Source: Petrosia ficiformis | Lineage: Eukaryota; Porifera; Demospongiae; Haplosclerida; Petrosiidae | Direction: 5' to 3' | DNA: 64,000 bases | Assembly: GCA_947044365.1 (NCBI GenBank) | Contig: OX345649.1 | Location: forward strand, 683,430 to 747,429 | Shown: piece by piece, positions 55,399 to 64,000 of the stretch | How positions within the stretch are numbered: the first letter of the stretch is position 1 | Layout of the letters: the number at the start of each line of letters is the position of its first letter | Notes under the pieces: model-generated | The model's database searches: none | What the model was told of the DNA's origin: nothing | What the model saw: the letters and a program-made list of their open reading frames with translations, nothing else | Translations under genes and position numbers: made by a program

Positions 55399-56338
55399 TT
55401 ATAAATTTCTGTATCTAGGTCTTGATTGTTCTTCCTTCACTTTGCACCAACCTACAAATGATTTAAATTAATGCACAAATTAATGCATAGTCTCATACAA
55501 TACATACATACAAGATGTTTTACCTTTCCAAAGAAATTCAACAGCTTCTTTGTAATCAAACATCACATTTTTATCTCTCCCTCTTCTCTTCTGCAGCCTC
55601 CTTTTGTCACTAATCTCTTCATTCGTCACTTTCTCATCACAGTTGCTGGTAACCTTGACAACAGTTCCATTACAGTACATATGTAATCCTGGTGTATGCA
55701 ATTGTTTGGGAACTAAATCAGTACTATGCAGATGTGGATGTGAGTTTTGTGATGTATTATCAATTAAACTTTTATTGGTTTGTGTTGAAATAGTATCCCT
55801 CATACTGTCTTTTATATTCTTCTCATTTTCGTCAGAACACACTCCAGAATCACTTGTAATATGACACATCTCACAACACAGACTATTTAGGTCTACTGAG
55901 TCTGAAATTAATATACTATTAAGGTGTTTATCATGATAAGCTGTCTCTAAAAGTTGAAAGTGCTGGGAATGTAGCTCGGATATTTGTCTGGCCAGTTCTT
56001 TCATAGAAGACAACTATTGCAGTAAAAGAATAAAAGGAATAAAAGTGCAACTAATAGAATTACCTGATCTTCTCCATCTGTTAAACAATACAAATAATTG
56101 TCATATATCGACAGGAATAAATCAACATCACCATGACGAAGTGCTCGTCCCAATTGAAAACAATGCGCTACACTGAGAACTTTTATTGAATAAGGATTAA
56201 CCTAATTAATTGTAATAAAAATTAAAATCACAATTAATTTAAATTATATATATATATATATAATTATAATTATATATATATATAACTATAATTATATATA
56301 TAATTATAATTATATACCTCTTGCCCTTTTTTTTCCAT
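55399..56338 (-). CDS. Unrecognised 233-residue protein, four exons
   Basis: Exons 56338-56318, 56201-56064, 56013-55524 and 55451-55399 join in phase with good splice sites, which supports a real gene. The N-terminal part is compact and probably helical (VLSVAHCFQLGRALRHGD, DLFLSIYDNYLYCLT). It continues into a helix-prone ELARQISELHSQHFQLLETA. The middle is polar and Ser/Asn-rich with clustered Cys (LCCEMC). The C-terminal third holds a basic, nuclear-signal-like KRRLQKRRGRDK before YKEAVEFLW. I do not recognise the family. It is head to head with CDIPT, 130 bp apart. Confidence 0.7.
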
Positions 56339-56468
56339 AACTCTTTGTTTTGTTGCCAAGTAACTAAATAGGCGTGTCCTGACTAATGAGAGGGTGTGTC
56401 CATTTTAACTCTTATTCCTGTGATCTGAGTGGTTGTATATGGCCAAGAGAGTTTTTCCAAAGTCAAAA
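56339..56468. promoter_or_regulatory. 130-bp bidirectional promoter, unknown gene (-) / CDIPT (+)
   Basis: Only 130 bp separate the two start codons, so both transcripts must start within or next to this spacer. No TATA box on either strand is obvious. Confidence 0.55.
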
Positions 56469-59266
56469 ATGCCAACTAATGTATTTTTGTTCATACCCAA
56501 CTTGATTGGTAAGAAAATATGTTTTAATAAAATGTACTGAAAATAATTTGAAGAGAACAATATTCCTCATTACATCAATAATTATAATTATTCAAAATCT
56601 AGTCCGTAAGCTGGCCTTAGCTGGGATGCACTATTTATACTACTGTTACATGCAAACATGATCTGTACATAAAGCAAAATGAATTGCGGGCCCATAAAAA
56701 GCAAATTTGAAGTGGTCGAGCTGGATGATACACACTCCTGTGAAGTGTGTATCGTTAGACATGCAATATTAATATATTTTTTGGGAGATTCTACTAAACA
56801 GACCTATAAAAATGATTTTTATGACCTGGCAAACATGGTCACATGACCTTGTTTTGTAGTTGTACGTAGTACAATATTTTAGGAACTGAAGGTGTTTCAA
56901 ACTCACCATTTCAGTTCACCAATCCTTAATCTAAATATTATAATTAGTATCATGTGGACTAAGATTTACTCTAGGCTTATCTTTGGTAAAGCAAGTTAAT
57001 CTTGTTTTGTTCGTGGATGAGAAAATAATTAATTTTGATCAAACAGTTACCAGCAACTGTGTAAAGGAAACCAATTTGGTTGGTATTATACAAAATGGCT
57101 AATAGTGAAATGTTTAATATGATCCAATGTACTGTTTATCTAGAGACTGGTTTCTCCCTACAAAGAATGTATTAGTGTTGTTTTAATGGCTTCTGTCAGT
57201 TCTGTGGCAAATTTATTGAATTATAAAATGCCAGTGATATGATAAGCCTATATGTCAAGATCAGATGGGGGATTCCCCATTGTGGTTTCTTCACCGGTCT
57301 AGTATGCTAGTCTCCTCTCCTTTTTGATAAGCTGACAGGTAGAGAAGGGTCTAGAGCTTTACTAGTCCATTTGGAATGTTTAAAAGCTGTGTTGTTTACG
57401 TTCAATCACCCACATGCAGTAATAACCTTGACTAGTATTTGGTGCTGTTCGCAATTGTGTGCTAGGAGAAAATATACACTTGTGAGAAGCTAGATGTAAG
57501 ATGGTACACCATTGCTGGAAAGTGGTATTTAGCTCAGTTTGGTGGCTCGCTTTACCTCCTGCAATACCTTCTAGTGGTTTATACAACTTGTTATTGAAAA
57601 CTAGACAAAAATCAAATGAAATCATCCATGGATAATTCCTTCGATTGCCATCTGCCTGATATTTTTTCTTGTCTGATTGTTCATAGCTCAGTGGTGAAAG
57701 CACTGGTGGTTGCAGTCAGTGGCCCTGGGATCAATTCCCAGTGACTGTATACCAGTATTTTTCACTTACCTCTTTCAACCTTGTTAATTAGAACTAAAAT
57801 AATATAATTATATTGTGATGTCAAGTTTGTTGAATTAACTAAGTAAACCAAAATGACTCTTATGTATATTAACATTTTATAATCCTGTTTTTAATACAGG
57901 TTATGTGAGGATCATATTTGCTTTGGCGTCATTCTATTATATGCCATATAATCCCGGACATGCAGTGACTTTCTATATATTAAGTGAATTAATGGATGCG
58001 TTTGATGGATATGCAGCAAGAAGATTCAACCAGGGTTAATTAACGAGTAGCCTTTATTCTGTGTGATTTTTGATTGTATTGTTTGTAGGAACATCATTTG
58101 GAGCAGTGTTAGACATGGTTACTGATAGGTATGTAAAAGTCATTGACATTCACCTTGATTTCAGAAGAAAGTTCATAACTTTAGCTGACCAACAATGTTT
58201 ACCTGCACCATTTTCATATAATTATCCTTCCCATTCTTTTTTTTTTTGTGTATGTCAGATTTCAATCCATTGGTTCATTATTAAGTTACAGTGTTGACCT
58301 TATCACACTAAACTAACACTATATTACTTTTATTGCTGATCATGTGACCTGTGGCCAATCAGAGTGCAGATAATGCGTCACATGATTGAACATTAAATCA
58401 CTTATTGCACACTTTTGCATGCAATAAGTTAGTTATTGCACACTTTGCTCACCTACTAACGAAGCTGCTCCGACAACAGTTGTAGTTCACCAGATCGTCA
58501 ATAAATCACTTATAACACACTTGACAGTTCATTGTGTGTTTCAATGTAGCACTTGGGCGGTCAATAAAAGTCTCGTTTATATAACGCACTCACCTTCGGC
58601 TCGTGCATTATGTAAACTCAACCTTTATTGACCCACCCTCGTGCTTCATTAAAACACGTAATCACTGTAAAGTGTGTTCTAACTATTACATAAAGTCATC
58701 ACAACTTAATTTTGAGGTCATCATGAATGTGTACAGGCTACAGGTTTCGTTAATGACAATTCATTATCAATTTAGGATATCTACTCTTGGTCTGATTATG
58801 GTTCTAGCAATGTTCAATTCTGATCTTATTTTCGTATATCAATTCTTAGTTGTTTTAGATATTAGTAGCCATTGGTTTCAGATGTATGGGTAAGTATAGA
58901 TAGATAGATGAAGTGTATCGACCATTTTACATTTTGTCACATTTACAGGAATTTGTTGTGTGGAGAATCAGGTCACAAAGAAACCAAAAACTTTTTTATG
59001 AACCTATACTATTCAAACAGAGTAATGACTTACTCAATAGATTACATGTATAATATATGCAATTGTTATCACAGATCGTGCTGTTTGTAATGTGTGCAGG
59101 TAATGAAATATTTTTCATAGCTACCTATCTCCAGTACTTCTCTTTGGGACCACTAAGTATGATTATTATACTAATCATGATAATAGCATAAATATGTACA
59201 TAATTATGTATATACACATTTATATACTTACATCATACATATAGTCATGTAATATGCATACATACA

Positions 59267-59298
<32 letters not shown>

Positions 59299-59724
59299 AA
59301 AGTTCGTTAACTAAAGGTCACAATGCCTTACTAAAAGGGGTTTTAGTATGAAAACAACATGACACTGTAGTGTTGAGTTGACAGTTATTAGCAATTTTAT
59401 CTGTGTTGTTTTTATAACAGAATCCTACACGAGACTTAGCTAGACAGAGAGATTTATGTATAATTATATATATATATAATTAATAATCTGTACAATTCAT
59501 GTACTGTATTGAGTCTATTCCAATGTTTAATAAACTATAAATTTAATTTCTTTTTCAATTCAGTGACAATATTTGGTTATGAAAAAGGATTATTTGAACT
59601 TATGGCTATCACGTCCTTCCCTATATTTCTCTTGAAGCAAGTAGTGAGTTTTATACAACTCTTCACAGCTGCTCAGAAAATAGCACAGTACGATACAGAG
59701 AAGCGAAGTCAACCACAGCAATGA
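56469..59724 (+). CDS. CDIPT: CDP-diacylglycerol-inositol 3-phosphatidyltransferase
   Basis: Seven exons: 56469-56508, 57900-58034, 58089-58128, 58776-58889, 58949-59021, 59075-59156, 59564-59724; 214 residues against 213 in human. The start MPTNVFLFIPNLIGY fits the family. The CDP-alcohol phosphotransferase motif is complete: MDAFDGYAAR, then G eight residues on and the two further Asp in VLDMVTDR. Later helices (VVLDISSHW, SGHKE, NEIFF) match PI synthase. It is a multi-pass ER enzyme joining CDP-diacylglycerol and myo-inositol to make phosphatidylinositol. The tail is charged (EKRSQPQQ). AATAAA lies at 59785. Confidence 0.94.
57678..57755 (+). repeat. tRNA-Ala-like SINE head
   Basis: ATAGCTCAGTGGTGAAAGCA (box A/D arm) and GGCCCTGGGATCAATTCCCA (box B/T arm) closely resemble tRNA-Ala. 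The acceptor stem does not pair, and TTTTT follows. It lies in CDIPT intron 1. Confidence 0.6.
58138..58725. repeat. Family C element split by a nested insertion
   Basis: The left part (TTATCCTTCCCATTC, GTGTATGTCAGATTTCAAT) and right part (AAAGTCATCAC, GAGGTCATCATGAATGTG) match family C. The DNA between about 58325 and 58675 is foreign to the other copies. It has its own inverted segments (GGTCAATAAA and TTTATTGACC). It lies in a CDIPT intron. Confidence 0.6.
59235..59350. repeat. ACAT repeat and family B fragment
   Basis: A short CATACATA array (59255-59295) is followed by GTTAACTAAAGGTCACAATGC and CCTTACTAAAAGGGG, the right end of family B. It lies in the last CDIPT intron. Confidence 0.65.
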
Positions 59725-60578
59725 AAAATACTTAAAAAGAAAAAGAAAAAAAATTTCTGAAAACATACTTTGTTGTATTTCAATAATAAAAGAAGTTAAT
59801 CATTAAATATATTCACTAAACAATTGGAAGGGCAGAAAACCATAATGCATGGAACGAAACAACCATTATTAAACTTCACTGCAAATACAAGATATTTTAA
59901 ATTTTTATCTGCTTCTGAAAGCATTTTAACAGAAATATTACTGTATTGCTAGTTCTTTATTCATTAAACACGAACAATTAAAACTTTAAAACCAAACTTT
60001 TAAACAGTGAGCATTTTCTGCTGTGTCATAATTATATAAACATGAACATACATAGTTACATACATGTATTTAAATATACACTCATAACTACATACATAGT
60101 GATTATAGCATATATAATTATATATATGTATATATACACATAGGTGCATAAATACACATACATATTATACATACGTACATATAAAGAACATACAGTCATA
60201 ATTAGAACTTACTGCCAATGTATTGATATTAACAGTCAAACAGATTTCATTAGAGATTAAGTGGACCAAATCGTTTCTCTTATAGTTGGTATACAAATAG
60301 TGTAGTAAATAACATTTCTCTTTTAAGTACTGTATTTGATTTGTCAAAAAAAAAGTGTATTATAGATGATGGCCTTCACAACCTTCCCTTGAAGCAAATA
60401 CAGCTGCTCAGAGTATGACAGAGAGAAATTAATAATAAATGACAAGACATTCTTTTAAAAAGAATTTGTATACCAAAACATTTAGAAAGTTGATTATAAT
60501 ATAATTTCCTAGTTTACAACAATCATAATATATTCATACACAAACAGAACATTGAAGCTCTACACGATGAGCGTTCTT
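59725..60578. other. Convergent spacer CDIPT / SLC12A9-like
   Basis: AT-rich 3' flanks, including the CDIPT AATAAA at 59785-59790. I see no gene here. Confidence 0.55.
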
Positions 60579-63500
60579 TTAAAGTGAATTTGAGATCACT
60601 GGCATACTGCCATATACCATTACCAATGGTGGTAAGTTGTCTGTTATGAGGAAAGAATAGTAAAGAATAAACGAGATCTAATTTTCAAAAAGGGACTTTG
60701 TCCTGCAAAATAATTTTGACCAAACGCTTACATTCAATCGCTCGTCATTCCGCCATTTTGTACAGAAAGTCAATAAAATTTGGTATCTAAGAAGGTTAAT
60801 AATAACTTATCTTGAATAACAAATTTCATCTACTTTCTGTACAAAATGGTGGAATGGCGAGCAAATGAAGGGTTCAAACTTATTTTGTGGGACTGACAAA
60901 AATGGAAAAAAAAGGTTTCCTAAGATGTTTTGAATCATAATTATAAGAGGATGGATACAGTAGAACATTACCTGATAAAGTACTAAGTTCTGTAATGTAA
61001 GCTTTAGCAGCTGCTGCTTCAGGAGGAACCAGAGGCAATGCAGTAAAGATAACACCTGAAAACAGAGAAATACGTAATGTTATAGTGTACCAACTTATAT
61101 GGAATTTTACTAAGATTACATCTACCTTGTGGTATCTCAATCCTTCAATGAAAATGTATTTTCTTGATAATTACGAGTATCATAAAAACTTTAGTACATT
61201 TATTACAATATTGTTTATTTTTGTAATTTTTATTAGTTAACTAATTTAAGAAAGTCTGTTCCCATTCACAATGACCTAAATTAGGGTGTGATGACTTTAT
61301 ATGGTTTAATGACATAAGGATTATACTGTAACTCAGTAATGAAGTATAGATTGAAATTTAATACACACAAAAAAGAGCGGGAAGGATAATTATATGAAAA
61401 TGTAAAAGGTAAAAAGATTGTTGGTCTTTCCAAACTAAAGTTATAAACATTTTTCAGAGGTCATGGTGAACACGAATGACCTTTATAACTTATATGACAT
61501 AAACTATACACTATATTACATATAAAGTCATCACATTCCAATGTTGAGATCATCAAGAATGTGAACAAACTTTATCATGAATTCAACCTACTAGCATTAT
61601 CAGAATATTCTTTCATCAATGTGTTCATACTCGAATAGTAATCCAATCCTCTTCCCTGCATGTGATAAATTATGAAATCATGTGACGTATCACATGACTG
61701 ACTGATGACTCACTATTCTAGCTCCAGAAGTGAAACTGTCAGTAAAAGTATTGTAGAGTTTCCCTACTGGTTGAGGAAGAACCTAGTCAGTAGAGAAGGT
61801 TACATTCATTGTGGAAACAGTCAGGTATGATGATAAATGTAGATAATGCACACACACATCCATACTTTTAGTTACAGCTATAACTAGATTCTCATAATAG
61901 TCATAGTTAATTAACTTAAACTTAATAAAGTATCTATCGGCCAATTTTAATTACTATAGATCTACAAATACAGTATATGTTAATAAAGTCACCATACAGT
62001 AACAGTAATTATCTTAGTTCTACTGTCAGTATAGTATAGTAATTACTGTCTCACTACTGTGGTGTTGAATTGACAAGTATATCAATTACTGTTAAACTAC
62101 TGTTGAAGTACTGTAGTGTGGAAATCAAACTACTGAGTAATTACTGTACTGTATGGTGACATTACATAAAATTAAAGCTCATATGATAGGCTTAAGGGTA
62201 ACATTGTGTGCTTGTAACTCTTGAGCATCAATTATTGCCAATTATTTTAGAGACAGACTTGAGATTCTAAAGAACTTACTCGAACTTGGGCTTCAATTCT
62301 TGCCTCTTTTAAGAAATCTTGTATCACAAGAGTCTCCATTGACCCATCACCTAGAAAAGAAACAGACCAGTGGATTGCAATAATTTTATCACATGATATT
62401 TGACTGCCAATATTATCACAATGGAAAAATATTGTCTTACTGCAATTCAATAATAGTTATAATATATGTCATTGAAGAATACTATATTATAGTCTTGAGC
62501 TGTATGCTCTCAAAACAAGGATTAGAAGTGCCATTGTTTAAAAAATAAGCCTGGTTTTGCTATCATACACAGTATCAACAAGTAGTTGCAATATTGCAAT
62601 CGTATGTCACCTGTTTCAATATCGCCCAACCCTAGTACATATAGAATGATAATTAGTGTTATATTTACTTTCTTATGTCACATCACATCCAGCTACACTC
62701 TTAAGTATGATAAACTTGTAAATTCTTCCAATGACTTCAATATTTAAGAATAGTCTCATCCCCATGCACACTTGGGAGGTCTGGAGATGAGACTAACTTA
62801 AGAGAGGCCTCTGGATGTGAAATGTCATGTGTAATGAAATTCCTTAGATTTTGTGTGCAAAAAGGTCTGTTTGATAACATTCGTCAATAATTGTTTAGCA
62901 GTTAGCTAACTATTTCCACATTCCTGCTGCTTACTGTCTGTTTCAGTGATAATAAATATTCTTATTTTCCAATGAGTCTTCCAGCCTCCTTTCATGTGTA
63001 GTACACATGCTAGTTGTAATAACAGAGTAAAGGTATTGTCAAACTCTTCATTAAAACGAACACAAGACGGCCATACATCAACAAATGGACGATGTGTTGA
63101 GTGTATATCAAAATTATCAAAACTGTGATAAAAGTAAGTATATGTACGTATGTACATGTATGTGTGTGTGCATGCATGTATGCATGTGTGTATGTATGTA
63201 TGTATGTATGTATGTATGTATGTATGTATGTATGTATGTATGTATGTATGTATGTATGTATGTATGTATATACATGTATGTGTGTATGTATGTGTGTATG
63301 TATGTGTGTATGTACTGTATGTATGTATGTATGCATACATGTATGTTATGTATGTGTATGTATGTATGTATGTATGTATGTATGTATGTATGTATGTATG
63401 TATGTATGTATGCATGCACACATGTAAAATTGTAAACATAATTATAAATAGACTCATTGTACTCACTGTCTCATAACGCAAACATTCTTTCCCATTGTTA

Positions 63501-64000
63501 TTGCATCCTGAATCAGATAAATAAACATGTTACAATCCCATTCGAGTCACATTCCCATTCTTACCTGTATCATTCCCATGTAGTCTTCAGGATTCATAAT
63601 CTGATCATCTTGCTAATTATTAATAAATGAGATTATAATTATTACATTCTTCAGTATAATACAAACACTTACAGACTGTCGAAGAGGAGGTAATTCTTTG
63701 TTGATTCTATCATACTTCTGCACTGTATTATAGAGAAGTGAATTATATATAAACATACAGACAGACAGACAGACAGACAGAGAGACAGAGAGACAGACAG
63801 ACAGACAGAGAGACAGACAGACAGAGAGACAGGCAGACAGACACAAAGACAGAGAGACAGACAGAGAGACAGAGAGACAGAGACAGACAGACAGGCACAA
63901 AGACAGACAGACAGACAGACACAACACACACATATACATGCATACACACACTATTTATGATATGCAAACAATGAGAGAATTAGAAACAACAGAAACAGGA
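60579..64000 (-). CDS. SLC12A9: SLC12A9-like cation-chloride cotransporter, C-terminal part (5' end outside window)
   Basis: Exons on the minus strand: 63717-63673, 63612-63565, 63507-63467, 63122-62935, 62350-62280, 61782-61714, 61655-61592, 61055-60972, 60640-60579, giving 223 C-terminal residues; earlier exons lie beyond 64000. All are cytosolic-tail sequence: [79 protein letters not shown], then [14 protein letters not shown] and a hydrophobic end SNSL. The order fits the SLC12 C-terminal domain, closest to the A9 (CIP1) branch as I recall it. The transmembrane transport domain is not in this window, so ion selectivity cannot be judged. Confidence 0.75.
60691..60899. repeat. Family D foldback element
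   Basis: TCGCTCGTCATTCCGCCATT and TTGTACAGAAAG at the left; CTTTCTGTACAAAATGG and GGCGAGCAAATGAAG inverted at the right. It lies in the last SLC12A9-like intron. Confidence 0.8.
61252..61575. repeat. Family C element, full-length-looking copy
   Basis: Ends AAGTCTGTTCCCATTCAC and GAATGTGAACAAACTT pair imperfectly as terminal inverted repeats. The interior matches 10602-10885. It lies in an SLC12A9-like intron. Confidence 0.8.
61866..61925. repeat. Family B fragment
   Basis: CTTTTAGTTACAGCTATAAC and CATAGTTAATTAACTTAAAC resemble one end of family B. Confidence 0.45.
61969..62166. repeat. Family A foldback MITE, copy 3
   Basis: TACAGTATATGTTAATAAAG start and the same interior as 31702. The right terminal repeat is cut short after GGTGACATTA. 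It lies in an SLC12A9-like intron. Confidence 0.8.
63130..63425. repeat. (GTAT)n microsatellite
   Basis: ATGTATGT array filling the SLC12A9-like intron next to the acceptor at 63123-63124. Confidence 0.95.
63755..63935. repeat. (GACA)n microsatellite
   Basis: GACAGACAGAGAGACAG array close to the first SLC12A9-like exon in the window. Several ORFs over it are spurious. Confidence 0.95.

Noticed and set aside
57380..57703. 107-codon minus-strand ORF in CDIPT intron 1
   Set aside because: No recognisable domain, overlaps the SINE-like head and has no matching splice context; possibly an old transposon fragment but not supportable.

Overview
This window is eukaryotic nuclear DNA from an animal. 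The genes are split by many GT-AG introns, often only 40 to 300 bp long, the DNA is AT-rich, and gene spacing is tight. The gene set is metazoan: RIM-binding protein, SGSM, tyrosylprotein sulfotransferase, B3GLCT, an AKAP1-type KH/Tudor protein, NCBP3 and an SLC12A9-type transporter. Compact genes, short introns and heavy tetranucleotide microsatellites suggest an early-branching invertebrate, most likely a demosponge. That taxonomic call is inference, not proof. I reconstructed exon chains by checking splice signals and reading phase at each junction by eye.

Layout, left to right. (1) 425-14022 (+): RIMBP homologue, coiled coil-SH3-FN3-FN3-SH3-SH3, with introns full of satellites. (2) 14461-16339 (+): secreted S8 subtilase with I9-type propeptide. 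(3) 17360-22241 (+): a 1,424-residue protein with five CENP-B-type and five psq/Tc5-like helix-turn-helix segments and no recognisable transposase domain. (4) 22361-24235 (-): membrane-anchored M14 metallocarboxypeptidase. (5) 24842-36261 (+): SGSM-type RUN/TBC RabGAP. (6) 36755-45738: a tandem duplication of about 4.3-4.5 kb carrying the 5' part of TPST (-), a whole GH25 lysozyme gene (+) and the 5' part of NCBP3 (+). (7) NCBP3 (intact copy, 44948-47375, +). (8) B3GLCT (47612-51799, +). (9) AKAP1-like gene (52258-54680, -). (10) An unrecognised 233-residue gene (55399-56338, -). (11) CDIPT phosphatidylinositol synthase (56469-59724, +). (12) The 3' part of an SLC12A9-like cation-chloride cotransporter gene (60579 to beyond the right edge, -).

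The most informative region is the duplication. Both breakpoints fall inside genes: TPST intron 1 and the NCBP3 intron after its early exons. Each unit therefore keeps one complete and one truncated flanking gene. Unit A has the complete TPST but an NCBP3 fragment with a 2-nt frameshift and a GH25 whose catalytic DxE motif reads NxE. Unit B has a TPST stub with deletions, a GH25 with an intact DxE, and the complete NCBP3. Unit A also carries a 577-bp terminal-inverted-repeat element that is absent from the matching site in B.

The noncoding DNA holds several dispersed short inverted-repeat families (here called A to D), single foldback elements, a tRNA-Ala-like SINE head, and many micro- and minisatellites. 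These repeats lie almost entirely in introns and intergenic DNA. No CRISPR array, prokaryotic operon, rRNA gene or convincing intact tRNA gene was seen. The genes have unrelated housekeeping, secretory and signalling roles, so no multi-gene pathway is evident beyond shared head-to-head promoters.
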